Assembly: GCF_013466605.1 (NCBI RefSeq)
Contig: NZ_CP059162.1
Coordinates: 4,216,001-4,280,000, forward strand
Direction: 5' to 3'
Source: Pseudomonas chlororaphis subsp. aurantiaca
GTDB lineage: Bacteria > Pseudomonadota > Gammaproteobacteria > Pseudomonadales > Pseudomonadaceae
DNA: 64,000 nucleotides
Under the pieces are notes generated by a model that saw nothing but the letters and a program-made list of their open reading frames with translations, had not been told where the DNA came from and ran no database searches. Position 1 is the stretch's first letter. The number at the start of each line of letters is the position of its first letter. Below are positions 54,588 through 63,539 of the stretch, piece after piece. A program made the position numbers and the translations under genes.

Positions 54588-55625
54588 ATGACCCTGAAAA
54601 CCAGTTGGTACGAAAACGACAGCCGTTTCATTCCCGGGCATTACCAGCCGGCCAGCCTGATCGACCTGGCGCTGTCGCGGGACATCGACAGCCATCGCCT
54701 GCTGCGCGGCACCGGGCTGTTCCACGAGGACATCCTCGCCGGCCAGACCCGCCTCAGCCCGCAGCAGTTTCTCGGCCTGATCGGCAACAGCCGGCGCCTG
54801 CTGGACGCCGACGACAGCAGCTTCCTGTTCGGCCAGCGCCTGCTGCCCGGCCACTACGGCGCCGCCAGCCACGCCCTGCGCCATGCGCAGAACCTGCACC
54901 AGGCCCTCGACACCCTGGTGCGGCAACAGGCGCTGCTTAGCCCGCTGGCCAGCCCGCGCTTGCTGCTGGATGACCAGCACGCCTATTTCTACTGGCTGGA
55001 CAGCTGCGGGGCCGGCGAACAGTGGCGCTTTTTGCTGGAGGCCAGCATGACCTCGCTGGTGGCCATGAGTCAGTGGCTGAGCGGCCAGCGCCTGCCGTGG
55101 GAATGCTGCTTCAGCCATGCCGAGCCGCGCTATGTCGAGCAGTACTGGGTGCACCTGGGCGAGCACACCCAGTTCAAGCGGCCCATGGACCTGATGCGCA
55201 TCCCCCGCGAATTCCTCACCCAGCCCTGGCCCAACGCCTCGGCCACCGCCGGCCAGGTGGCGCGCCAGGAAGCCCTGGGCCAGCTCGAGCAGTTGGGCTT
55301 TGCCTCAAGCTTTCTCGACTGCGTCTACCGCTACCTGCAAAGCCAGGTGCGCCAGGCGCCGAGCCTGGAACAGACGGCCCAGGCCTTCGCCATGAGCCCG
55401 GCTACCCTCAAGCGCAAGCTGCACAAGCACGGCAGCGGTTTCCAGCAGCAGGCGGACCTGGTGCGCAAGCATGTGGCGCTGTACCTGTACCGGATCAAGG
55501 GCCTGAGCAACGAGGAAGTCGCCGAATACCTGAGCTTCAACGACGCGGCGAATTTCCGCCGCTCGTTCAAGCGCTGGACCGGCAGCACCCCCAACCTGAT
55601 CCGCCAATTGTTCAGCGCCGGTTGA
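54588..55625 (+). CDS. AraC-family transcription regulator
   Basis: A 345-residue regulator with an Arabinose_bd-type N-terminal domain (HRLLRGTGLFHEDILAG, LLPGHYGAASHALRHA). The C-terminal AraC DNA-binding domain has FAMSPATLKRKLHKHGSGF and VAEYLSFNDAANFRRSFKRW, then TGSTPNLIR. It is coupled to the degenerate GGDEF gene (9-bp gap), so the two probably form one regulatory unit. The target genes are unknown; gapN downstream is one candidate. Confidence 0.88.
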   Translation: MTLKTSWYENDSRFIPGHYQPASLIDLALSRDIDSHRLLRGTGLFHEDILAGQTRLSPQQFLGLIGNSRRLLDADDSSFLFGQRLLPGHYGAASHALRHAQNLHQALDTLVRQQALLSPLASPRLLLDDQHAYFYWLDSCGAGEQWRFLLEASMTSLVAMSQWLSGQRLPWECCFSHAEPRYVEQYWVHLGEHTQFKRPMDLMRIPREFLTQPWPNASATAGQVARQEALGQLEQLGFASSFLDCVYRYLQSQVRQAPSLEQTAQAFAMSPATLKRKLHKHGSGFQQQADLVRKHVALYLYRIKGLSNEEVAEYLSFNDAANFRRSFKRWTGSTPNLIRQLFSAG

Positions 55626-55636
55626 AACAAAGGCTG

Positions 55637-55653
55637 TTTTTCCAAGGGAAAAA
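55637..55653 (+). terminator. Possible stem-loop after the AraC gene
   Basis: TTTTTCC and GGAAAAA pair over 7 bp around AAG, 11 bp after the stop codon. The stem is short, and no T-run follows. Confidence 0.3.
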
Positions 55654-55843
55654 GCGGCTACTCTTGGCCCAAAGAACCACACCATCACACCTCTGCTGCA
55701 CGACTTTCCGCCATTTTGGCCCAGCTTTTTGCTAAAGACCCGAGACATCAAGGCGTAACAACACCCTGAAGACCCGTCTCGCCCGTCAGTGCCGGCGCGC
55801 TATCCCGCCGGCGCATTGCCCATTGCCATTACGGAATAGAGTC

Positions 55844-57469
55844 ATGACCACAGCCCATCTGTTGAACACGCTGTTTCCCGTCGCCGCCGACATCCCCGAG
55901 CAGTACCGCCTGGACGGCCAGGTCGAGCAACGCGAGTACCTGGTCGACGGTCAGTTGAAAACCTGGAACGGGCCCCTGGCCCTGGTGCGCAGCCCGGTGT
56001 ATCTGGACACCGCCAATGGCGACGAACAAGTGATTCTCGGCAGCACCCCGCTGCTCGACGCCGACACCGCGCTGACCGCCCTCGACGCCGCCGTGCGCGC
56101 CTATGACCGTGGCCAGGGCGCCTGGCCGACCATGCGCGTGGCCGAACGCATCCAGCACGTCGAAGCCTTCCTCGGGCGCATGCGCGAACAGCGCTCGGCG
56201 GTGGTCAAGCTGCTGATGTGGGAAATCGGCAAGAACCTCAAGGACTCGGAAAAAGAGTTCGATCGCACCTGCGACTACATCGTCGACACCATCAACGCCC
56301 TCAAGGAACTCGACCGCCGCTCCAGCCGCTTCGAGCTGGAGCAGGACACCCTCGGCCAGATCCGCCGCGTGCCGCTGGGCGTGACCCTGTGCATGGGCCC
56401 GTACAACTACCCGCTGAACGAGACCTTCACCACCCTGATCCCGGCGCTGATCATGGGCAACACCGTGGTGTTCAAGCCGGCCAAGTTCGGCGTGCTGCTG
56501 ATCCGCCCGTTGCTGGAAGCCTTCCGCGACAGCTTCCCGGCCGGGGTGATCAACGTGATCTACGGCAGCGGCCGGGAAACCGTCAGCGCCCTGATGGCCA
56601 GCGGCAAGATCGATATCTTCGCCTTCATCGGCACCAACAAGGCCGCCAGCGACCTGAAGAAACTGCACCCCAAGCCGCACCGCCTGCGCGCCGCCCTGGG
56701 CCTGGACGCGAAAAACCCCGGCATCGTGCTGCCGGAGGTGGACCTGGATAACGCGGTCAACGAGGCGATCACCGGCTCGCTGTCGTTCAACGGCCAGCGC
56801 TGCACCGCGCTGAAAATCCTCTTCGTCCATGAAACCGTGGTCGATGCCTTCATCGAGAAATTCAACGCCAAGCTGCTCAGCCTTAAGCCGGGCATGCCGT
56901 GGGAACCGGGGGTGGCGCTGACGCCGCTGCCGGAGTCGGGCAAGGTCGATTACCTGCACGCCCTGGTGGCCGACGCCATCGACAAGGGCGCCAAGGTGGT
57001 CAACCCCGGCGGTGGCGAAGCGCGGGCCTCGTTCTTCTACCCGGCGGTGCTGTACCCGGTGAACAGCCAGATGCGCGTGTACCAGGAAGAGCAGTTCGGC
57101 CCGGTGGTGCCGATCGTGCCGTATCGCGACCTGGAAACGGTGATCGACTACGTCCTGGAATCGGACTTCGGCCAACAGCTGAGTATCTTCGGCACCCAAC
57201 CGGCACAGGTCGGACGGCTGGTGGACGCCTTCGCCAACCAGGTCGGGCGGATCAACCTCAACGCCCAGTGCCAGCGCGGCCCGGACACCTACCCGTTCAA
57301 CGGGCGCAAGAACTCCGCCGAAGGTACGCTGTCGGTACATGACGCGTTGCGCACCTTCTCGATCCGCACCCTGGTGGCCACCAAGTTCCAGGAGAGCAAC
57401 AAGGAGCTGATCAGCGACATCATCCGTAACCGCGAGTCGGGCTTCCTGACCACCGATTACATTTTCTAG
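55844..57469 (+). CDS. gapN: NADP-dependent glyceraldehyde-3-phosphate dehydrogenase (GapN-type ALDH)
   Basis: A 541-residue aldehyde dehydrogenase that would oxidise glyceraldehyde-3-phosphate directly to 3-phosphoglycerate with NADP+. It shows PLGVTLCMGPYNYPLNETF, VFKPAKFGVLLIRPL and the catalytic Cys320 in FNGQRCTALK. The RINLNAQCQRGPDTYPF stretch is typical of this branch. The usual general-base segment (ELGGKNP) reads LGLDAKNP (Asp288), so the canonical Glu is displaced. The start has an ACGGAAT site. The FUSC gene follows within 20-45 bp. Confidence 0.85.
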   Translation: MTTAHLLNTLFPVAADIPEQYRLDGQVEQREYLVDGQLKTWNGPLALVRSPVYLDTANGDEQVILGSTPLLDADTALTALDAAVRAYDRGQGAWPTMRVAERIQHVEAFLGRMREQRSAVVKLLMWEIGKNLKDSEKEFDRTCDYIVDTINALKELDRRSSRFELEQDTLGQIRRVPLGVTLCMGPYNYPLNETFTTLIPALIMGNTVVFKPAKFGVLLIRPLLEAFRDSFPAGVINVIYGSGRETVSALMASGKIDIFAFIGTNKAASDLKKLHPKPHRLRAALGLDAKNPGIVLPEVDLDNAVNEAITGSLSFNGQRCTALKILFVHETVVDAFIEKFNAKLLSLKPGMPWEPGVALTPLPESGKVDYLHALVADAIDKGAKVVNPGGGEARASFFYPAVLYPVNSQMRVYQEEQFGPVVPIVPYRDLETVIDYVLESDFGQQLSIFGTQPAQVGRLVDAFANQVGRINLNAQCQRGPDTYPFNGRKNSAEGTLSVHDALRTFSIRTLVATKFQESNKELISDIIRNRESGFLTTDYIF

Positions 57470-57512
57470 AAACGGAGAACACCCTCTGGGCCTGCTGAAC
57501 TCCTGGCGATCC

Positions 57513-58571
57513 TTGCGCCTGCCACCGCTGTTGCGTCGATTCCTGCTCCCGCTACTGGACCCGTATCGACGCTACCGCTACGCCAAGCTGATCCATGCGG
57601 TGCGCGTGGCCCTGGGGTTGCTGGCCACCATCGCGCTGACCACCGGCCTCAACCTGCCCCACGGCGAATGGGCGTCGGTGACCATGCTGGTGGTGATCGG
57701 CGGCTTGCAGCACCACGGCAATATCGGCAAGAAGGCCGCGGAACGGGCCATCGGTACCTTGATCGGCGCGGGCGTCGGCCTGGTACTGGTGGTGCAGCAG
57801 GCTTACCTGGGCATGTCCTGGCTGACCTACCTGGGGATGTCGGTGGTGTGCGGGTATTTCTCCTATCACGCCATCGGCAAGGGTGGTTACACCGCGCTGC
57901 TGGCGGCGATCACCGTGTTCATCGTCGCCGGCCATGGCGACAACCATGTCAGCGATGGCCTGTGGCGCACGGTGGACATCCTCATTGGCATCGCCCTGGC
58001 CCTGGCGTTCTCCTTCGCCATTCCGCTGTATGCGGTGTATTCCTGGCGCTACAACCTGGCCAGCGCCTTGCGCGACTGCGCCACTCTTTACGGACGCATC
58101 ATCGGCGGCCAGTCGGTGACCGACGATGAACACTTGAAGTTGCTCGGGCGCCTCAACAGCACCTTGCTGCAACTGCGCTCGCTGATGCCCTCGGTGTCCA
58201 AGGAAGTGCGGATCTCCATGACCGAACTGGACGCCATCCAGCGCAACCTGCGCATGTGCTTCAGCACCCTGGAAATCCTTGGCAATACCCGGCCGAACCT
58301 CAGCGACCCACAGGCTCGCGAGCAGCTGCAACAGGTGTTGAAACACGAGCACCGGCAGGTGCGCATACAGCTGGTGGGCATGGCCCGCGCCCTGCAATCC
58401 GGCGCCACCAGACGCCTGGGGCGGCCCCTGGATGGCGCGGCGTCCTCGACCCTCGACACCTCGGTCTACAGCGCGCTGGACGGCTACCGCCTGCTGACCC
58501 GGCAACTGGTGGCCAATCTCAACGAGATGCGCCAGCGCCTGGCGAAAAGCGCGGAGCACTGGAAGATCTGA
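57513..58571 (+). CDS. FUSC-family inner-membrane protein
   Basis: A 352-residue membrane protein of the FUSC/aromatic acid exporter type. It has about five to six transmembrane segments between residues 25 and 165 (including LGLLATIALTTGLNLPHG, WASVTMLVVIGGLQHHGNIG, RAIGTLIGAGVGLVLVVQ). A helical cytoplasmic tail follows. TTG 57513 is the first conventional start, but no ribosome-binding site precedes it. The frame is open to CTG 57486, which lies 8 bp after GGAG and would add LGLLNSWRS, so the true start may be that CTG. It is downstream of gapN; the exported compound is unknown. Confidence 0.8.
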   Translation: MRLPPLLRRFLLPLLDPYRRYRYAKLIHAVRVALGLLATIALTTGLNLPHGEWASVTMLVVIGGLQHHGNIGKKAAERAIGTLIGAGVGLVLVVQQAYLGMSWLTYLGMSVVCGYFSYHAIGKGGYTALLAAITVFIVAGHGDNHVSDGLWRTVDILIGIALALAFSFAIPLYAVYSWRYNLASALRDCATLYGRIIGGQSVTDDEHLKLLGRLNSTLLQLRSLMPSVSKEVRISMTELDAIQRNLRMCFSTLEILGNTRPNLSDPQAREQLQQVLKHEHRQVRIQLVGMARALQSGATRRLGRPLDGAASSTLDTSVYSALDGYRLLTRQLVANLNEMRQRLAKSAEHWKI

Positions 58572-58602
58572 TTGCCCTGCGCCTGCCGCCAGACCGCGCC
58601 TG

Positions 58603-59808
58603 CTAGAACAATTCGCTGAACGGAATGAAGCGCGCCGGCTCACCGGCCCGCAAGGTGCTGCCCTCGAGAATCTCCACCAGCCCATCGGCCCAGGAAGCGC
58701 CCAGCAACACGCCGGAACTCTGGTTCGGATAAAGCACGGCGCGCCCTTCCTCCAGCCTGGCCCGCAGGTACTCGCGGCGGCTGCCCGCTTTCGGCCAGTC
58801 GAAACCGACGCTGACCGGGAAGCTCAATGGCATCACCTCTTCGACGCCCTGGATGCGCAACAGATAAAGCCGGGCCAACAGGCCAAAGGTCACCAGGGCC
58901 GAGGTCGGGTTGCCGGGCAGGCCGATCACCGGCACCCTGCCGAAGCGCCCGACGGTCAGCGGCTTGCCGGGTTTTATCGCGAGTTTCCAGAACACCGGGG
59001 TGGCGCACTCGCGCAGCACCTGGCCGAGGCAATCGGCGTCGCCGGCAGACACGCCGCCGGTGGTCAGGATCAGGTCCGCCGCGCACTGCAACTGCTCCAG
59101 GCGCAGCCGAGTCTGCTGCGGCTGGTCGGGGAGAATCCCGGCATCGATCACCTCGCAGCCCAGGGCACTCAGCCAGTGGCTGAGCAGGGTGCGATTGCTG
59201 TTGTAGATGCAACCGGGGCGCAAGGGCGTGCCCGGCTCGGCCAGCTCGTCGCCGGTGGACAGCAACGCCACTCGTGGTCGTCGCACCAGCGGCAGATGGG
59301 TACAACCCTGGGCGGCGGCGATGGCCAGTTCGAAAGGCCCCAGGCGTTTACCGGCGCGCAGCAGCACTTGCCCGGCGCGGTTCTCCTGGCCTTGGGCGCG
59401 GATATTCTGGCCGGCCTTCAGCGGCAGCTTGAAGCGAATTCGACCGTCGTCGAGCGGCTCGACGTTCTCTTGCATCTCGATACTGTTGGCGCCCTCGGGC
59501 AGCGGCGCGCCGGTGAAGATTCGCGCGCAGGTGCCCGGCAGCAGCGGGTCGGGGGCCTGGCCGGCGAAAATGCGTTGCGACACCGCCAGCGGCTGCCCGT
59601 CCCAGCCCTCGAGGTTCAAGGCATAACCGTCCATGGCGCTGTTCGGCCAGGGCGGCAGGTCCAGGGTCGCCACCAGGTCGCTGGCCAGCACCCGTTGCCG
59701 CGCCTCGCCCAGCACCACCGGCTCGCTGTCCTGCAACCGTTGCGCCTCGGCCATGGCCAGCAGCCGGGCGATGGCCTCCTCCACTGGCATCAGCGGTGAC
59801 GGGCTCAT
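58603..59808 (-). CDS. moeA: Molybdopterin molybdotransferase MoeA
   Basis: A 401-residue MoeA that inserts molybdate into adenylylated molybdopterin. It shows LPPWPNSAMDGYAL near residue 52, PRVALLSTGDELAEPG, the nucleotide/molybdopterin loop TTGGVSAGDAD, and GLPGNPTSALVTF. The C-terminal domain IV follows (VLYPNQSSGVLLGASWADGL). The start overlaps the moaB stop by 4 bp (ATGA), so the two are translated together. Confidence 0.95.
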   Translation of the reverse strand: MSPSPLMPVEEAIARLLAMAEAQRLQDSEPVVLGEARQRVLASDLVATLDLPPWPNSAMDGYALNLEGWDGQPLAVSQRIFAGQAPDPLLPGTCARIFTGAPLPEGANSIEMQENVEPLDDGRIRFKLPLKAGQNIRAQGQENRAGQVLLRAGKRLGPFELAIAAAQGCTHLPLVRRPRVALLSTGDELAEPGTPLRPGCIYNSNRTLLSHWLSALGCEVIDAGILPDQPQQTRLRLEQLQCAADLILTTGGVSAGDADCLGQVLRECATPVFWKLAIKPGKPLTVGRFGRVPVIGLPGNPTSALVTFGLLARLYLLRIQGVEEVMPLSFPVSVGFDWPKAGSRREYLRARLEEGRAVLYPNQSSGVLLGASWADGLVEILEGSTLRAGEPARFIPFSELF

Positions 59809-60344
59809 CCGCGGGTCCCGCAGGCTTGCACCTGCTTGAGGTGCGGCACGAAATTGCACGGCCGGTGGCGGGCATCCAACTGCTCGGCGAGGATGCCTTC
59901 CCAGGCGGTCCGACAAGCGCCCGTGGAGCCCGACAGGCAGCACACCAGGGTGCCGTTGGACAGCCCGGCCAGGGCCCGGCTCTGCACGGTGGAAGTGCCG
60001 ATGTCGAGGATGGAGATCGCCCGGAACAGTTCACCGAAACCGTCGATCTGCTTGTCCAGCAGGCAGCTCACCGCCTCGGGCGTGCTGTCGCGTCCGGTGA
60101 AGCCGGTGCCGCCGGTAATCAGCACCACCTGGATATTTTCATCGGCGATCCACAACGCGACCTGGGCGCGGATCTTGTACAGGTCGTCCTTGAGCAGGTT
60201 GCGCTCGCTCAGGGTGTGGCCGGCTTCCAGCAGGCGGCTGACGAGCAGTTGCCCAGAGGTATCGGTGGCGTATTCGCGGGTGTCGCTGACGGTCAGCACG
60301 GCAATATTCAGGGGGACAAACAATGCATCCGATTTCACGCTCAT
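59805..60344 (-). CDS. moaB: Molybdenum cofactor biosynthesis protein MoaB
   Basis: A 179-residue MoaB/MogA-type protein that adenylylates molybdopterin before MoeA. The conserved IAVLTVSDTREYATDTSG occurs near residue 12 and VVLITGGTGFTGRDSTPEAV near residue 75. The ATG has a GAAAGACAT context. It is the first gene of a moaB-moeA pair and is divergent from mobA over a 251-bp gap. Confidence 0.94.
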   Translation of the reverse strand: MSVKSDALFVPLNIAVLTVSDTREYATDTSGQLLVSRLLEAGHTLSERNLLKDDLYKIRAQVALWIADENIQVVLITGGTGFTGRDSTPEAVSCLLDKQIDGFGELFRAISILDIGTSTVQSRALAGLSNGTLVCCLSGSTGACRTAWEGILAEQLDARHRPCNFVPHLKQVQACGTRG

Positions 60345-60595
60345 GTCTTTCTCCGGCGGGCAGTCATAAAAACCATTGCCAGAGGCTAAAGCGCTGAAAC
60401 CGTCAGTGTCTAATCACTCTGGCCGACCACTTTATCGAGCCCATCTATCAAGGCTTTTTTCCCTGGAAAATGCGCGCCGGCCCTGGTGGAACCCACGGTC
60501 GATAGAGCCTTTTGATTGCCCATTCGATACTTCCGATTGGACTCGCGGCGGCGACAATGAGATCGTCCCGATACCCAACCAGCGTGCCTTGAACA

Positions 60596-61186
60596 ATGAC
60601 CCCGACCTGCCCCGCTTCCCCTTCGTCCATTCCCTGCTCGGTGCTGCTGCTGGCTGGCGGCCGTGGCGCGCGCATGGGCGGACGGGACAAAGGCCTGCTG
60701 CCCTGGCAGGGCAAGCCGCTGATCGCCCATGTGCAGGCGGCGGTCCGGCCCTTCAGCGACGACCTGATCATCTCCTGCAACCGCAACGCCGAGCAGTATC
60801 GGGCCTATGCCGACCAACTGGTGGAGGACTCGCAGAAGGACTTCCCGGGCCCACTGGCGGGCGTGCTCGCCGGCCTGGCGGTGGCGCATCATCCGTGGCT
60901 GCTGGTGTTCGCCTGCGACACACCGAAAATCGATGCCGCGCTGATCAGCGCCATGCTGGCGGCGCGCCCCGCCCCGGACTCGGTGCTGATGGTGCAGCAG
61001 GCCGGCCACTGGCAACCGATGTTCAGCCTGATCCCCAAGGCCTTGCTGGCGAACCTGCAGCAAGACTGGGACGCCGGCGAACGCAGCCTGCAGCGCGCCT
61101 TGTCGAAGCACCGGCCGCAAGCCCTGGTCTGCGCCGAGGACGACCCGCGCCTGAGCAACTTCAATACCCCTGAGCTACTTTTTTAA
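60596..61186 (+). CDS. mobA: Molybdenum cofactor guanylyltransferase MobA
   Basis: A 196-residue enzyme that joins GMP to molybdopterin, giving the MGD cofactor of periplasmic and respiratory molybdoenzymes. The N-terminal nucleotide-binding motif is LLLAGGRGARMGGRDKGLLP. CNRNAEQYRAYAD, FPGPLAGVLAGL and FACDTPKID (metal-binding Asp) follow. The start is ATG 60596; the site upstream is weak. It is divergent from moaB-moeA and upstream of a LysR gene. Confidence 0.94.
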   Translation: MTPTCPASPSSIPCSVLLLAGGRGARMGGRDKGLLPWQGKPLIAHVQAAVRPFSDDLIISCNRNAEQYRAYADQLVEDSQKDFPGPLAGVLAGLAVAHHPWLLVFACDTPKIDAALISAMLAARPAPDSVLMVQQAGHWQPMFSLIPKALLANLQQDWDAGERSLQRALSKHRPQALVCAEDDPRLSNFNTPELLF

Positions 61187-61335
61187 CGGCATTTTTTAAC
61201 AGCGTTTTTTAGCAGCTCCGCGTGCCACCGAACGGGTGCACCGTCTTTTCCTCCAAAAGGTCGGCTCGGGATTTCCAAGCGCTGCGTGCATCCTGGAAAC
61301 CGACCTTACCAACCCCTTCCTCAGCAGGTGCCATT

Positions 61336-62238
61336 GTGGACATCAAACAACTCAAGTTCCTTATCGCCCTGGACCAGACCCGACACTTCGGCCAGGCCGC
61401 GGCGCGCTGCCACATTACCCAGCCGACCCTGTCCATGCGCTTGCGCAATCTGGAGGACGAGCTGGACCTGGTGCTGGTCAAGCGCGGACAGCGTTTCGAA
61501 GGTTTCACCGAGGCCGGCGAACGGGTGCTGGCCTGGGCGCGGACCCTGCTCGCCGCCCATGACGGGCTGTTCGCCGAAGCCGCCGCGTGCCGTGGCCAAT
61601 TGGTCGGCAGCCTGCGCCTGGGCCTGGTGCCGCTGAGCAGCTTCAACCCGATCGGCTACGTCCAGGGCCTTTCCAAGAGTTTCCCGGAACTCAAATTCGC
61701 CCTGTCGTCCATGAGTTCGGACCAGATCATCGAGGGCCTGGGCAACAACCAGCTGGACCTGGGCGTGTGTTATCTGGACCACGTGAACCCGAACTACTTC
61801 GAGTTTTTCGAGATCGGCGAAACCCGTGTCGGCCTGCTGTACGACACCCGTCACTTCCATTTCGAAGGCAGCGAAATGAGCTGGGAAGAAGCCGCCGAGC
61901 TGCCCCTGGGGATGATCAGCAATGGCATGCACTACCGCAAATCCATCGACCTGAGCTTCCGCAGCCGTGGCCTCGACCCGCAGCCGATCCTCGAAAGCGA
62001 TTCCACCTATCAGCTGTTCCAGGCGATTCACGAAGGCTTCTGCTGCTCGATCATGCCGCTGTCCAGCGGCCTGGAAAACCCGATCGAAAACCTGGCGTTC
62101 ATCAACCTGCCGGATGCCAGCGTGCTGGCGCCCCTGGGCCTGGTGATGCGCAAGACCGAACCGCGCTCGGCCATCGCCGAAAAGTGCTTTGCCGAAGCCA
62201 GGAAACTGTTTGCCGCACCAGAACCAACGGCCGACTAA
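61336..62238 (+). CDS. LysR-family regulator within the molybdenum cofactor cluster
   Basis: A 300-residue LysR protein starting at GTG 61336 (VDIKQLKFLIALDQTRHFGQ), with CAGG upstream. The HTH is QAAARCHITQPTLSMRLRNLE, followed by an effector-binding domain. It sits between mobA and the convergent moaE, in a region otherwise devoted to molybdenum cofactor synthesis. A link to molybdoenzyme genes (for example formate dehydrogenase) is plausible but not shown here. Confidence 0.88.
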   Translation: MDIKQLKFLIALDQTRHFGQAAARCHITQPTLSMRLRNLEDELDLVLVKRGQRFEGFTEAGERVLAWARTLLAAHDGLFAEAAACRGQLVGSLRLGLVPLSSFNPIGYVQGLSKSFPELKFALSSMSSDQIIEGLGNNQLDLGVCYLDHVNPNYFEFFEIGETRVGLLYDTRHFHFEGSEMSWEEAAELPLGMISNGMHYRKSIDLSFRSRGLDPQPILESDSTYQLFQAIHEGFCCSIMPLSSGLENPIENLAFINLPDASVLAPLGLVMRKTEPRSAIAEKCFAEARKLFAAPEPTAD

Positions 62239-62268
62239 AGCTGCTGCGCCGCAGGGCGCATCCCTGCC

Positions 62269-62715
62269 CTACCAGCGACTGGCGGCCAGTTGGTCGCTCT
62301 CCCTGCCCTCTACCCAACGCTCGCCGGACGAAGTCTGTTCGCGCTTCCAGAACGGCGCGCGGGTTTTCAGGTAGTCCATCAGGAAGGCGCAGGCCTCGAA
62401 GGCCGCCTGCCGATGGGCGCTGGCTACGCCGACAAACACGATCGGCTCAGCCACCTGCAACAGTCCCACCCGATGCACGACCCTGACCCGTTGCAGCGGC
62501 CAGCGCTCATTGGCCTCATCGACGATGCGCTGCAACGCGCGCTCGGTCATGCCCGGGTAATGTTCGAGGAACAGGCTGCCGACCTGTTCCCCCAGGTTCA
62601 GGTCGCGCACATAGCCGACGAAAGTCACCACCGCGCCAACGCTCGGGTCCCCGCCGTGCACCTCGCGGTGCAGTCGATCGAGGTCGAGGGCCTCGGCCTG
62701 GACATGCACGGTCAT
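62269..62715 (-). CDS. moaE: Molybdopterin synthase catalytic subunit MoaE
   Basis: A 148-residue MoaE, large subunit of molybdopterin synthase. It shows VGAVVTFVGYVRDLNLGEQV, LEHYPGMTERAL, VVHRVGLLQVAEPIVFVGVA and the catalytic lysine region APFWKREQT. It pairs with the MoaD thiocarboxylate to add the dithiolene sulfurs to cPMP. It lies 3 bp after moaD. Confidence 0.95.
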   Translation of the reverse strand: MTVHVQAEALDLDRLHREVHGGDPSVGAVVTFVGYVRDLNLGEQVGSLFLEHYPGMTERALQRIVDEANERWPLQRVRVVHRVGLLQVAEPIVFVGVASAHRQAAFEACAFLMDYLKTRAPFWKREQTSSGERWVEGRESDQLAASRW

Positions 62716-62718
62716 GGC

Positions 62719-62970
62719 TCAGCCCCCGGTGACTTGCGGAAAAAACGCGATCTCGTCGAAGTCCTCGATGGACGCGTCGAGGTTGCACAGGTCCTGGTTC
62801 AGCGCGCACATCAGGCTGTTTTCGCCAAGTACCGCCTGCCAGGTCTCGCCCCTGGCCATCAGCAACTTCCTGACATCGCCGACGCTGCGCAACGAATCAT
62901 CCAGCGCGATCTTCTCGCCGCCGATACCGAGCTGCTCGCGATAACGGGCAAAGTAGTTGATCAGAATCAT
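62719..62970 (-). CDS. moaD: Molybdopterin synthase sulfur carrier MoaD
   Basis: An 83-residue ubiquitin-like protein ending in the required Gly-Gly (FFPQVTGG), which carries the thiocarboxylate. The body shows [14 protein letters not shown] and [16 protein letters not shown]. Its start overlaps the moaC stop (ATGA). Confidence 0.94.
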   Translation of the reverse strand: MILINYFARYREQLGIGGEKIALDDSLRSVGDVRKLLMARGETWQAVLGENSLMCALNQDLCNLDASIEDFDEIAFFPQVTGG

Positions 62971-63461
62971 GCTGTGGCTCCCGCGTCAAAGGTGCCTGAT
63001 CGTCCGCCCTGTTTCTTCAACAGCTGGATGCTGTCGATGACCATGCCGCGGTCGACCGCCTTGCACATGTCGTAGATGGTCAGCGCAGCCACACTGGCCG
63101 CGGTGAGGGCTTCCAGCTCGACCCCGGTGCGGCCGTTCAGCCGGCAGGTGGCGACTATCCTGACGCTGTCGGGCTCGACGGCCCTCAGCTCGAGGTGAAT
63201 CGAGCCGAGCATCAGCGGGTGGCAGAGCGGGATGAGTTCATGGGTTTTCTTCGCCGCCATGATGCCCGCGATGCGCGCGACCGCGAACACGTCGCCCTTG
63301 GGGTGGCCGTTCTGCTGGATCAGTTGCAAGGTGGCGGGCCGCATGCGCACCCAGGCCTGGGCCTGGGCTTCGCGGTCGGTGGACTGCTTGTCGCTGACAT
63401 CGACCATATTGGCGCGGCCTTCGGCGTCCAGATGAGTCAGGGTGGTGGAGTCGTGGGGCAT
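62967..63461 (-). CDS. moaC: Cyclic pyranopterin monophosphate synthase MoaC
   Basis: A 164-residue MoaC that converts the MoaA product into cPMP. Conserved segments are [53 protein letters not shown] and [11 protein letters not shown]. It is the first gene of moaC-moaD-moaE. No moaA is in the window, so it must lie elsewhere. Confidence 0.95.
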   Translation of the reverse strand: MPHDSTTLTHLDAEGRANMVDVSDKQSTDREAQAQAWVRMRPATLQLIQQNGHPKGDVFAVARIAGIMAAKKTHELIPLCHPLMLGSIHLELRAVEPDSVRIVATCRLNGRTGVELEALTAASVAALTIYDMCKAVDRGMVIDSIQLLKKQGGRSGTFDAGATA

Positions 63462-63539
63462 GGTTATCCTCGCAGCCGGCTGGCTGGGTTGAGTACTTGA
63501 TGTTGCCCGGGGGAACCGGGGCGAACGCGTGGGCGCCGA

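Noticed and set aside
60345..60595. Molybdenum cofactor riboswitch between moaB and mobA
   Set aside because: No conserved multi-stem structure of that riboswitch could be traced in the 251-bp gap.
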